Origin: Glaciozyma antarctica PI12
Lineage: Eukaryota > Basidiomycota > Microbotryomycetes > Kriegeriales > Camptobasidiaceae
Assembly: GCA_002917775.1 (NCBI GenBank)
Contig: KZ627161.1
Coordinates: 1,360,467-1,424,466 of the forward strand
Direction of reading: 5' to 3'
Length of the DNA: 64,000 nt
Notes under the pieces: generated by a model
What the model was told of the DNA's origin: nothing
The model's input: the letters and a program-made list of their open reading frames with translations, nothing else
Database searches by the model: none
In this document: positions 55,842 through 64,000 of the stretch, in pieces
How the letters are laid out: the number at the start of each line of letters is the position of its first letter
Numbering within the stretch: position 1 is the first letter of the stretch
Program-made: the position numbers and the translations under genes

Positions 55842-57960
55842 ATGGCCAGCCAGCAGCAACAGAGCGACGATCCGAGTCTTCATCCCATCGCAATCCTCGG
55901 TCAGTCAAGACGACGACGAAGCTGACACGCGAAACAACCCCCCAGCTAACACTCTCCCAACCTCTCCCCCCCACTCCTCCCTCTCCCCTCGCAGTCGACG
56001 AGCTCAGGTCAGAAGACGTTACCCTCCGCCTGAACGCCATTCACCGCATTTCCACCATCTCCCTCGCCCTTGGCGCCGAACGAACCCGCGACGAACTACT
56101 CCCCTTCCTTCACGACTCTCTCGACGATGACGACGAGATCCTCCTCGCTTTGGCGGAGGAGCTAGGGCAGGGCTTTGTCGAGTACGTCGGAGGAGAGCAG
56201 TACGCTCACCTCATCCTCGTCGTCCTCGAGAGCCTCGCCGCGGTGGAGGAGACGCTCGTGCGTGAGAAGGCCGCCGACAGCATCACGAAAGTGTGCGCGT
56301 CCCTCTCCGAGGCTCAAATCGAGGAGTACTACCTCCCCCTCCTCAAGCAACTCTCGACCGGCGAGTGGTTCACCTCGAGGACCTCCGCTACCGCCCTCTA
56401 CGCCGCCGCCTACCCCAAGGCCTCCCCGACCACGCGCGCCGAGATGAGGAAGATGTTCACCGCCCTCTGCACCGACGACACGCCCATGGTTCGTCGCGCG
56501 GCCGCCAAGGAACTCGGTGCCTTCTCCAAGACGCTCGACCACGACGTCCTCCTGACCGAGCTCCGTCCCCGCGTTCCGGAAACTCGCCTCAGACGACCAG
56601 GACTCGGTGCGGTTACTCACCGTCGACGCCCTCATCGCCATTGCCGAAGCGCTCACCGACGAAGAGTGCAAGACGTACCTCGGCGCAACGATGAAGTCGA
56701 TGGTCGGGGACAAGAGTTGGAGGGTGCGCTACATGGTCGCGGACCACTTTGTCAAGCTGGCGGCGGCGGCGGGAGAGGATATCGTTAGGGAGGAGTTGGT
56801 CGTGGCATTCGTGGCGCTGTTGAAAGACAACGAAGCGGAAGTGAGGACTGCGGCGGCGGGTCAGATCCCAGGTGCGTTCGTGTTTCGCGCCCCGGCTGTT
56901 GTTCTCGAGGGAGGGACCAGGAGCTGATCGTGTGCTTGCCTACAGGATTCGCCAAGCTCGTCGACCGCGACATCATCCTCGCCCGCCTCATGCCCTGTAT
57001 TCGCGACCTCTCCACCGACACCTCCCAGCACGTCCGCGCAGCCCTTGGCACGCAGATCTCTGGCCTTGCTCCCCTCCTCGGCAAGGACTCGACGATTGAG
57101 CACCTCCTCCCCCTCTTCCTCCAACTCCTCAAGGACGAGTTCCCCGACGTTAGGCTCAATATCATCTCCAAGCTCGAGATGGTCAACGAAGGTGCGTTCG
57201 TTCCTACTTTCGCCCTCGCCGCAGGCTAACCTCCATTCCCGTCCCAGTTATCGGAATCGAACTCCTCTCCAAGGCCCTCCTCCCCGCCATCGTCGAGCTC
57301 GCCGAGGACAAGCAATGGCGCGTCCGACAAGCGATCATCGAGTACATCCCCCTCCTCGCCAAGCAGCTCGGCGTCCAGTTCTTCGACGACCAACTCGGCA
57401 ACCTCTGCATGGCTTGGCTCGGTGACCCCGTCTTCTCGATTCGCGAGGCGGCGACCGTCAACCTTCGCAAGCTCACCGAGGTCTTTGGCGTCGATTGGGC
57501 AAGGAGCGCCATCATTCCCAAGGTCCTTGCGATGGGCAGCAACCCCAACTACCTCTTCCGCATGACGACCATCTTTGCCATCACCGTGCGTTCGTTTCCG
57601 TCTTCATCGATCGCACCTCGCTGACCGGGTATCGCTTCACAGACCATGGCACCCGCCTTGGACGTCGACGTCGTCCGCTCCTCCGTCCTCGCCGTCGTCA
57701 TCGCCCTCGTCTCAGACCGCATCCCCAACATCCGATTCAACGTCGCGAAAGCGCTTGAAGTCCTCGCCGTCAGCCTCGGCTCTCAAGCAGGCGGCAAAGA
57801 GCTCGTCATCGAGGGAATCCTTCCTTCGCTCGAAAAGCTGCGCGGAGACACGGATCCGGACGTTAGGTTCTTTGCGGAGAAGGGAACGGTCACGGCGCAG
57901 GCGGTTGTGAGTGGGGAGGTGCAGGCGACGACGACGGAGGTGGTGATGGAGGATGCTTGA
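55842..57960 (+). CDS. TPD3: PP2A scaffold (A) subunit
   Basis: HEAT-repeat scaffold joining the PP2A catalytic and regulatory subunits; typically essential or nearly so in fungi. ATG at 55842: [19 protein letters not shown], then across the intron [80 protein letters not shown], then [96 protein letters not shown] and [20 protein letters not shown] follow; these match animal and fungal PP2A-A closely. Total near 590 residues, as expected. At 56564 an extra C after GAGCTC breaks the frame; without it GAGCTC would continue into [14 protein letters not shown] exactly as in homologues. Such a break in this gene is best explained by sequence error. Confidence 0.93.
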
Positions 57961-58243
57961 GGGGGTTTATTTTTTCTTCGAGACAGAGGAGGGGGGAGAG
58001 GCGACGCAGATATACTGAAGCTTTCGAATTAAGAACCGATGTACCCATTCCTCGGCGTCGTTGCGAAGGACGAAAAGCAGGGACCTCGCGGGGTCCGGCC
58101 GCTCCTTCAATCTCTACTCGAGCGATGCGACGAGATTCTGACAGCCTTGGGCTTTGCTACACGGGGGGGACGTCTCTCTCTCTTGCTCTTTCCGCACGCT
58201 CAAGGTCGTCGCTCCCTCCCTTCCCCCAAACACCACGCGCTCA

Positions 58244-58636
58244 ATGTCCCCCCCTCCCTCCCCTCCATCCTCCATCCTCTCCTTCCTCCGCTTCAAGCCC
58301 AAGAAGTCTCCTAAGCCCTCCTCTCCACTCCCATCCCACACGCTCTCCATCACCCTCGTTCCCACCAGCACCACCTACTCCCCCCTCTCCCCCTCCAGCG
58401 CCACCTCATCCCCTGCCTTCTCCTGCACCTATTCTCCGCCTTCGTACCACTCCACAAGCAGCCGCGGGTTTTTCCCGGCGTACAACTCGACAAACAGCCG
58501 CGGGAGCAGCGGGGAGGAGGACCTCATCTGGGACGACAAGTTGACGGCGGATGAGAGATGTAGGGCTTGGGATCGGGCGGAGCTGATTAGGGAGGATAGT
58601 AGGATTAGTGATGGGTTGCGAGGGATGGGGTTGTAG
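58244..58636 (+). CDS. Small hypothetical protein
   Basis: Unrecognised, about 130 residues. The ATG at 58244 gives MSPPPSPPSSILSFLRFKPK, then a Ser/Pro stretch and YHSTSSRGFFPAYNSTNSRG (two SRG copies). The acidic/helical end reads EEDLIWDDKLTADERCRAWD and LIREDSRISDGLRGMGL. The C-terminal third (WDDKLTADERCRAWDRAELI) has plausible amphipathic helix content and clean codon use, which supports translation. The start is the in-frame ATG before the low-complexity part; an upstream alternative (58154) is not ATG. No family known to me. Confidence 0.45.
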   Translation: MSPPPSPPSSILSFLRFKPKKSPKPSSPLPSHTLSITLVPTSTTYSPLSPSSATSSPAFSCTYSPPSYHSTSSRGFFPAYNSTNSRGSSGEEDLIWDDKLTADERCRAWDRAELIREDSRISDGLRGMGL

Positions 58637-58980
58637 AGGGGTGCGGAGGGATGTGAAGCGGTTGTTGATGCGTTTTTGAGCTGTTCTCGGATCGCTGAGC
58701 TGAGAGTGAAGAGTGAGAGTGAGGTCCTTGCGTGTTCTGAAAGAGCTCCACGCAAGAGATGGCGAGAGATCAAGGCGCCGCAGAAACGACCGGCCACAAA
58801 CTCGAACTCGCAGCAGGAGGTCCGGAGCTCCGGATACGACGGTTTGTTTTCAGATGCAGTCGCTTTCGACCTTCCCTTCTCAGCATAATCGTATCTCACG
58901 CTAGTTTGGATTCGAACGTGCGCCACCTCGTGTTCGCAGCCCTCAAACTCAGCTCAGGAGCTATTCGCGCTCAGGGCGCC
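58637..58980 (+). other. Intergenic upstream of copy B
   Basis: 344 bp between the small hypothetical gene and the start of homology to copy A. A tRNA-like box (GGATTCGAACGTGC, near 58908) is present but cannot be folded into a tRNA; see rejected items. No coding sequence recognised. Confidence 0.4.
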
Positions 58981-59082
58981 GCACGCACCTCGCCTCACTC
59001 TCTCGTCCGTCTCATCCTCATCGACCTGAACTCTCGGCGTGAGTAAGATTAAAATGATACGAATTTGACTTTGACTGGCTGT

Positions 59083-59090
59083 TATAAATA
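59083..59090 (+). promoter_or_regulatory. TATA box, copy B
   Basis: TATAAATA followed by the same CT-rich leader (CTCCTTCTGCTCTCTCTCTC) as in copy A. About 78 nt separate it from the N gap, with no ATG between, so the start codon lies in or after the gap. Confidence 0.65.
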
Positions 59091-59167
59091 AGCGACTCCT
59101 TCTGCTCTCTCTCTCCTCACCCCAACCCAATCGACCCGGTCCTGAGCTTATATCCTAACCCAACGCC

Positions 59168-59375
59168 NNNNNNNNNNNNNNNNNNNNNNNNNNNNNNNNN
59201 NNNNNNNNNNNNNNNNNNNNNNNNNNNNNNNNNNNNNNNNNNNNNNNNNNNNNNNNNNNNNNNNNNNNNNNNNNNNNNNNNNNNNNNNNNNNNNNNNNNN
59301 NNNNNNNNNNNNNNNNNNNNNNNNNNNNNNNNNNNNNNNNNNNNNNNNNNNNNNNNNNNNNNNNNNNNNNNNNNN
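59168..59375. other. Assembly gap (N run) in copy B
   Basis: 208 N at the same relative place as the gap in copy A. Two unrelated gaps would be unlikely to fall at equivalent positions, so a shared feature (repeat or collapsed paralogues) probably defeats assembly there. Confidence 0.99.
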
Positions 59376-59495
59376 GTCGTCGAGGTGTCGGCGTCGAAGA
59401 AGGAGACGAAGAAGGAAAAGATGAAGATAAAGATGAAGAAGAAGAAGTCGAAGGATGCGAGGATGTCGGAGGCGCTCAAGTCGTTTGGGCTTTGA
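59376..59495 (+). CDS. C-terminal part of an unidentified small Lys-rich protein (copy B), 5' part in the gap
   Basis: 39 codons follow the gap in an open frame to TGA at 59493-59495: it begins VVEVSASKKETKKEK, continues through a Met/Lys run (KMKIKMKKKKSK) and ends DARMSEALKSFGL. The frame and end are aligned with copy A. With the 208-nt gap, the whole protein would be only about 100 residues. The Lys-rich stretch could be nuclear/nucleolar or RNA-binding. No family can be named without the gap sequence. Confidence 0.5.
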   Translation, partial: VVEVSASKKETKKEKMKIKMKKKKSKDARMSEALKSFGL

Positions 59496-59747
59496 GAGGT
59501 GGGGATGGCTGTTGTTGTACAGCAGAGTTATACCGCAGTGAGAGACGTTTTTGAGAGAGGTTGTAGGGAGAGCGAGAGAAAGTGAGGCAGGGAGAAATTC
59601 GGTTCGCAGCTTCGCACTCTCGCTGCCCGTCGAGAACCTCGCTGGGGTAGCGACTGGTACTTGCAAAGCAGTGACAGAGCAGAGAAATATAAGATATGTC
59701 CAGCGGATCGTCTCGTACCCACCCAAATGAATTGCCAGCGACGACCC

Positions 59748-61390
59748 TCAAGCCTTCGCAGCCTGGAGCGTGTTGTAGTAGTGCACCAAGCTCTTCCTCT
59801 TCTCGATCCCCGCCTCCTCGACGGTAATGAGGACCCAATCGCGCTCAAGAAGGTAGTAAGGACCATGAAGGAACCCAAGTTTCTTCGCCTCGTCGTCTCC
59901 CTCGACCTTGGTGAGGTCCACAACGAGGGAGGACTTGACTCCGAAGACGGCGTCGCTGCAGCGGGATGAGCGCGGATTCGAAAGGAGTGAGAGGAGAGAC
60001 TCACGATTTGAGGTAAGGGTCTCCGGTGAGGTAGAGGGCGGTGGTGAGAGGCTCGAAGCCGAGGGCCTGCGAAGCGAGGTCAGGGCCGAGGAATGAAAAC
60101 GGCGAAGAAACGTGAACGCACGGCGAACTGCATGTGAAGGTGGGAAGGACGGAAAACATGGCGGTTAAGGTGGCGGAGGAGCTTTCCAACAGGTCCGTCG
60201 TTGGGCTGCGCGAACTGAGGTGAGCGGGGCTCCCAGCGGGATTGGAGAACGTACGATAGGGTACGGGCAAGGCTTGATCGCGCGGTAGCTGTAATCACCG
60301 TTCTCGTCGGTCGTCAAGCGACCACGGCAGTCTGGCTCGGTGCGACCCTCGTACTGAGTGTCGTAGAGACCGTCCTCGTCCGTCTCCCACGTCTCGATGG
60401 TGCAGCCTGCGATGGGCTTGCCCTGCAAGAGCGGCAATTCGTTAGAGGGGTTACCAGTGGAATCAAAAGGGTAGGTGTACCTAAAGAATTACAGCGTTAG
60501 AGCGTTCTCAGAGGAAGGAGAGAGGAGAGGGACGGACCTGAAGATCCGTAACGCGTCCCTTGACGAACATGTACTCTCCCTTGCCCTCGCTAGCAATAGA
60601 TCCACCGGCAGGAATCTGGGAGGGATAGATCAAGGAGAGGGAGGAGAGCGAATGCGAGGAGAGGGGAGCGAGCGAGGTCAGGACTTGCGAAGCAATTTGA
60701 AGGCAGGCCAAATCTGGGAGAGAAGCACGCACGTCATGAGAGTCCTCGGTAAAGAAAGGTCTGCAGAGCGTCCGATAAATTAGCTTCGCAAAAACGGGGG
60801 CGAGAAGAGGAAGCTCACCCGAGAACGGTCGCCTCAGTCGCATTAGAGTTGGCGGGCTTGGGGTGGTTCATCGTATCGACGAGAGCAGAGAGACCAAAGA
60901 TATCGGAAAGGAGAATGAACTCCTGGCGAATGTCGGAGCACATCTGTCCGGTCGCGGTGAGGAACTGAATCGCACCCCTGCTCAAGAAGAGGGAGGTCAG
61001 CTCCCGCTTTCCTGCGCGCAAGGGCGAAAGTACTTGCATCCACTCATCCGTAGTCAAGCTAACTTCGCGAGCAAAGTCGTGCAGGTGCGTAACGAGCTTC
61101 TCCATCACGAACTTGGTCCTGAGGGGCATGCCGCGGTGATCAACGGCCGAAAGAGCTCCCCCGACCCGTCCTGCTCACCTGTTGTCCTCACAGAGCGCGT
61201 TGATGGCAATCACGTTTGCCGTGAGCGTATCCACGCTCATGTCGACGAGATCCGGCAGGAGAGACTGCGAGAGAGTCAGCTTCGCGTGCAAGGCAGCTTC
61301 GACTGAGGAGCTCACTAGGTCGACGTTGGGAGCTCCACGGGCGATCGCATCGGCCACAGCCTTGCCAACACGAGGAGTATCGGAAGACAT
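59748..61390 (-). CDS. Intradiol ring-cleavage dioxygenase (probable hydroxyquinol 1,2-dioxygenase)
   Basis: Non-haem Fe(III) enzyme that opens catechol-type rings between the two hydroxyls. The ATG at 61390 gives MSSDTPRVGKAVADAIARGA; about ten small exons. The N-terminal helical domain has TKFVMEKLVTHLHDFAREVS and LTTDEWMQ, GAIQFLTATGQMCSDIRQEF, then ATEATVLGPFF. The metal ligands by family alignment are Tyr in DEDGLYDTQY, Tyr in CPYPIPNDGPVG, and two His in RPSHLHMQF. It ends LVHYYNTLQAAKA (stop 59748-59750). Catechol 1,2-dioxygenase is the alternative. I favour hydroxyquinol because the divergent neighbour 450 bp away is a maleylacetate reductase, which uses the product of that reaction. 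Confidence 0.88.
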
Positions 61391-61840
61391 TTGATTCGAT
61401 TAGGATTGTAGGAGAGAAAGAGGAGGAGAAGGAGCTTGAAGGTGTGGCCGCCCGTGTGGGGGAAGATGTTCTCCCGCACCTGTGTCTCCACCAATCCTCT
61501 CGGGTCGAGGGCCCTGACCTTGTTCTCCTTCAGCACTCCTCGCGCAGAACACCTCGTAGTTCTCACCTCCAGCCTGCAAGCTCGCAAGAAGGTCCTCCCA
61601 AGCTCATCAGGCAAGTCCACGGTCTATCGGCCCCACCGGCGCTGCTGGAGAATCAGAAAGGAGGCGGAAAGCGCCTTCCTCTCAAGCTAACACCTTGCTC
61701 CGCCACAGATCCTGCACCTACCACAGCGGCCACCTGCGTCTTCCCTTCAGCCCACGCCCCCCCGACCCGCCTCAAGAGCCGTCTCCCGCCCTCACGCCCA
61801 ACAGCTTACCGCCGTCTTCCTCCTCACCCTGTCGCCCACC
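61391..61840. promoter_or_regulatory. Shared divergent promoter of the dioxygenase and maleylacetate reductase
   Basis: 450 bp between two outward-facing ATGs (61390 minus, 61841 plus), consistent with co-regulation by an aromatic inducer. I cannot identify an operator or activator site by eye. CGG/CCG triplets for zinc-cluster activators are too frequent in GC-rich DNA to be meaningful. Confidence 0.55.
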
Positions 61841-63309
61841 ATGCAGCCTTTCATCTACAACGCTCTTCCTGCGCGTGTCGTTTTTGGCTGGGGAACCTCG
61901 GCGCAGGCAGCTGCTGAGGTCCGCGCGCTGGGATGCGTAAGCTCGAGTTGCGTCTTGAGGAGGAGCGGGGAAGCTAACCTCTTGCGGTGCAGTCAAGGGT
62001 TATGGTACTCACGACTCCTCAGCAAGTGGCATCTGGAGAGGCGGTCATGAAGAGCATCGTGAGCTACGAGCGTCTGGGAAGGCTGGGAGAAAGGGAAGCT
62101 GATGCTCGCGCGCAGGGAGAGCTGGGAGTCGGGCTCTATACGAACGCTACGATGCACACACCTAAAGAGGTTACGATGGATGCTCTTGCACAGGCAAAGA
62201 AGCTTGGAGTGGACTGCGTTGTGCGTGCTGCTTGTCTTCTCCACAGCTTGCCTCAGGCTAACATCTTCCGCTTCGCAGATTGCTGTCGGTGGAGGATCTA
62301 CGACTGGACTTGGAAAGGCCATCGCTCTTCATTCCGAGACGGGAATCAAGCAGATCACGATCCCTACCACTTGTGAGTTCAGCCGCAGATTCTTGCGAAG
62401 GACGCACAGCAGCTGAGCTCGCTGTGCAGACGCCGGCTCTGAAGCGACTCCCATCATCGGCCAAACCGAGACGGACGCCTCCGGAAAGACGCTCAAGACG
62501 ACTCAAGTAACGCGCAAGGTCCTTCCAGACGTGATCATCTACGATATCGACCTCACTCTCACCCTCCCCGCCCAAATGACCGTCACCTCGGGCCTCAACG
62601 CCATCGCCCACGCCGTCGAAGCGCTCTACGCCGTCCAGGCGAACCCTATCATATCTTCTCTCGCCGAGCAAGGCATCACCAGCATCGCTCGCGCCATTCC
62701 TGCCATCACGAAGAATTCGCAGGATCGCGACGCTCGCTCTGATGCGCTTTTCGGCGCTTGGGCATGCGGTACCTGCCTCGGTGCAGTCGGAATGTCGTTG
62801 CACCACAAGGTAGGCCTAACACTTCTGCGTCCGCTCCTCGCGACTAACGTCGACGTTCACGCAGATCTGCCACACTCTCGGCGGAAGCTTTGGCATGCCT
62901 CACGCCGAGACTCACACCGTTATCCTTCCTCACGCCGTCGCTTACAACGCGCCTTACGCCAAGGAGGCTATCGCGCGCGTCGGAAAAGCAATGGGCGTCG
63001 ACTCGGAGAACGTCGCAGGAGCGCTTTTCGACCTTGCGAAGGACAACGGCGCACCTGTGAGCTTCATTCTCTCCCTCGTTCTGGCTCCAACTGACTGAGT
63101 CCCTGGTAGTACTCGCTCAAGGCGCTCGGATTTAAGGAGGAGGACCTCGAGAGGGCAGCGGAGATCGCCGCTGGAGCACCTTAGTGAGTCGCGGCTTCGC
63201 AACCTCGCTCCTCGCTGACCGCGATCGCAGCCCCAACCCGGCTCCTCTCGAGAAGGTTGCGCTTCTCAAGCTGCTCCAAAACGCCTTCCACGGAACTCGT
63301 CCTGAATGA
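61841..63309 (+). CDS. Maleylacetate reductase (iron-containing alcohol dehydrogenase family)
   Basis: Reduces maleylacetate to 3-oxoadipate with NAD(P)H, feeding the beta-ketoadipate route. ATG 61841: MQPFIYNALPARVVFGWGTS, with VMVLTTPQQVASGEAVMKSI after the first intron. Then KKLGVDCVIAVGGGSTTGLG (nucleotide-binding GGGST), ITIPTTYAGSEATPIIGQTE, LPDVIIYDIDLTLTLPAQMT and GLNAIAHAVEALYAVQANPI. The metal-site helix region reads ICHTLGGSFGMPHAETHTVI with LPHAVAYNAPYAKEAIARVG. YSLKALGFKEEDLERAAEIA and LLKLLQNAFHGTRPE close the protein. All exons are open. The IPTTYAGSE and HTLGG...HAETH blocks separate MARs from other iron ADHs. Confidence 0.92.
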
Positions 63310-63451
63310 GCGACGTAATGCATAGAGTTCTCTCTCGCTCGATTCGCGGTTTCGATAAAGTCTCTCTCGTTTGCTTCGAGGTCAAGGCTACGTGCGTCGA
63401 GTTTCGGTACGGACTACGATAAGAGAAGAAAGCAAGATACTACGGACGATA

Positions 63452-64000
63452 CTAATCGCTGTCGCTGTTGACGACCTTCGCCGACTTGGGCTTCTTCTTC
63501 TGAGGCTTCTGCGCGAAGAAGCTAGCATCAGGGGGATTCCCAAAACTGCGAGATGCGAACGAACCTCTTCCTCCGACCCCTCGTCGTCCGAAGCCTCTTT
63601 CATGCTCTTCTTGACCGCACCGCCGCGACGAGAAGGCTCGCGACGAGGAGGGGGAGTGCCGGCCTGCGATGGGAAGAGAGGTTAACTCTGAGGACGGCTG
63701 GGAGAGTGGAACGAACGCACATCCTCGTCGTCGCTTTCCTTCGTCTTGCGAGCGCGCTTCGGAGCAGCCTGCAGAGAGAATGTCAGAATCCTGCTCGCTC
63801 GATCAGCTCGCACCAGACTTCGACGCACCTTGGCCTTCTTCTTCAGCTTGACCTGATGGAAGATCATAATCAGCGAAGGTGACAGCGCGGGAGAGACCGA
63901 ACGAACGTCTTCATCCGTGCTGACGGCCTCGTCCTCGGATCCAGATCCCTCGCTCTCGGACTTGGCCTTCTTGGCCTTGATAGCCTTCTTCGCCGCAGGA
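63452..64000 (-). CDS. C-terminal end of a Lys- and acid-rich, nuclear-type protein (partial)
   Basis: The gene starts beyond the window. Several small exons encode alternating Lys and Glu/Asp/Ser blocks: AKKAKSESEGSGSEDEAVST, VKLKKKAKAAPKRARKTKES, DDEDAGTPPPRREPSRRGGA, VKKSMKEASDDEGSEEE and KPQKKKPKSAKVVNSDSD before the stop at 63452-63454. The introns use GTGCGT-type donors and are phased so all blocks stay open. Such a tail occurs in topoisomerase II, histone chaperones and other chromatin proteins. The folded part lies outside the window, so the identity is open. Confidence 0.6.

Larger units (their letters stand above)
58981..59520 (+). repeat. Duplicated locus, copy B (gap inside)
   Basis: Opposite orientation to copy A and about 9.7 kb away. 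Identical or near-identical blocks in order: CCTCGCCTCACTCTCTCGTC (58988-59007), CTCTCGGCGTGAGTAAGAT (59031-59049), TTTGACTGGCT, TATAAATA (59083-59090), CTCCTTCTGCTCTCTCTCTC, N gap, then the Lys-rich tail and GTTGTTGTA at 59511-59519. I estimate by eye 75-85% identity outside the gap. The blocks in the promoter and leader are more conserved than the coding tail, which suggests maintained regulation or recent duplication with relaxed coding constraint. Confidence 0.8.

Noticed and set aside
58880-58960. tRNA-like sequence upstream of copy B (minus strand GCGCGAATAGCTCC... with GTTCGAATCC)
   Set aside because: It resembles A and B boxes, but the acceptor and T stems are not complementary, so it cannot fold into a tRNA. 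At best a degenerate remnant; not reported as a gene.
48635-59520. Copies A and B as a mating-pheromone precursor with tandem repeats
   Set aside because: Tandem repeats would explain the gaps, and red yeasts have such genes, but the tail ends K-S-F-G-L with no CAAX-type Cys, so a farnesylated pheromone is not supported.
48635-59520. Copies A and B as a DNA transposon or other mobile element
   Set aside because: No terminal inverted repeats, target-site duplications or transposase fragments are visible; homology covers promoter and gene, as in a gene duplication.
59748-61390. Plain catechol 1,2-dioxygenase
   Set aside because: Not excluded, but the adjacent maleylacetate reductase argues for hydroxyquinol as substrate; recorded as an alternative in the feature.
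1-64000. CRISPR arrays, bacterial operons, insertion sequences
   Set aside because: None seen; intron-rich eukaryotic genes throughout. No regular spaced direct repeats occur.

Overview
The window is nuclear DNA from a basidiomycete yeast, most likely a red yeast of the Pucciniomycotina (Microbotryomycetes, Rhodotorula/Rhodosporidium/Sporobolomyces type). The reasons are GC-rich coding sequence, compact genes on both strands, and many 45-80 nt introns that usually begin GTGCGT/GTGAGT and carry a GCTGAC or GCTAAC branch site about 15-25 nt before the acceptor AG. The proteins are eukaryotic and fungal: Swc4, Swi1, Pal1, Gid4, Hsp104, an SRA-YDG protein and a fungal-type MAPK phosphatase. The taxon is inferred from gene content and intron style; no search was run.

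Layout. 0-16 kb: SWC4 (-), a GNAT acetyltransferase (+), an MDR oxidoreductase (-), AP-3 sigma (+), the ARID/polyQ subunit SWI1 (-), an unrecognised Ser/Pro-rich protein (-), a mitochondrial SLC25 carrier (-) and an unrecognised small protein (+). 16-34 kb, all +: HSP104, a dual-specificity phosphatase, a Rab5 GTPase with an acidic insert, PAL1 and a very large CNH-domain protein. 34-46 kb, all +: an SRA-YDG protein, a butyrate/AAE-type acyl-CoA ligase, a DUF7918 protein, a large type II membrane protein and FAP7. 46-60 kb: a Ser/Thr-rich single-pass membrane protein (-), a duplicated TATA-bearing locus (copy A, -), a NIPA-like transporter (+), the urease accessory protein UreD (+), GID4 (-), the PP2A scaffold TPD3 (+), a small unknown (+) and copy B of the duplicated locus (+). 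60-64 kb: a divergent catabolic pair, an intradiol (probably hydroxyquinol) dioxygenase and a maleylacetate reductase, then the 3' end of a Lys/acid-rich protein that runs off the window.

Most genes are housekeeping and are not functionally linked by position. The clear exception is the dioxygenase/maleylacetate reductase pair, which shares a 450-bp promoter and fits consecutive steps of the hydroxyquinol branch of aromatic catabolism.

Two window-wide observations stand out. (1) Two inverted, about 10-kb-apart copies of a short locus share a TATA box, a pyrimidine-rich leader and a Lys-rich C-terminal tail; each is interrupted by a run of N where its coding core should be. (2) From about 17 to 57 kb, at least eight otherwise conserved genes, including the probably essential TPD3, contain single-base frame changes, often in homopolymers. 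That pattern points to residual consensus errors rather than pseudogenes, so the exon joins given here cross those points by homology.
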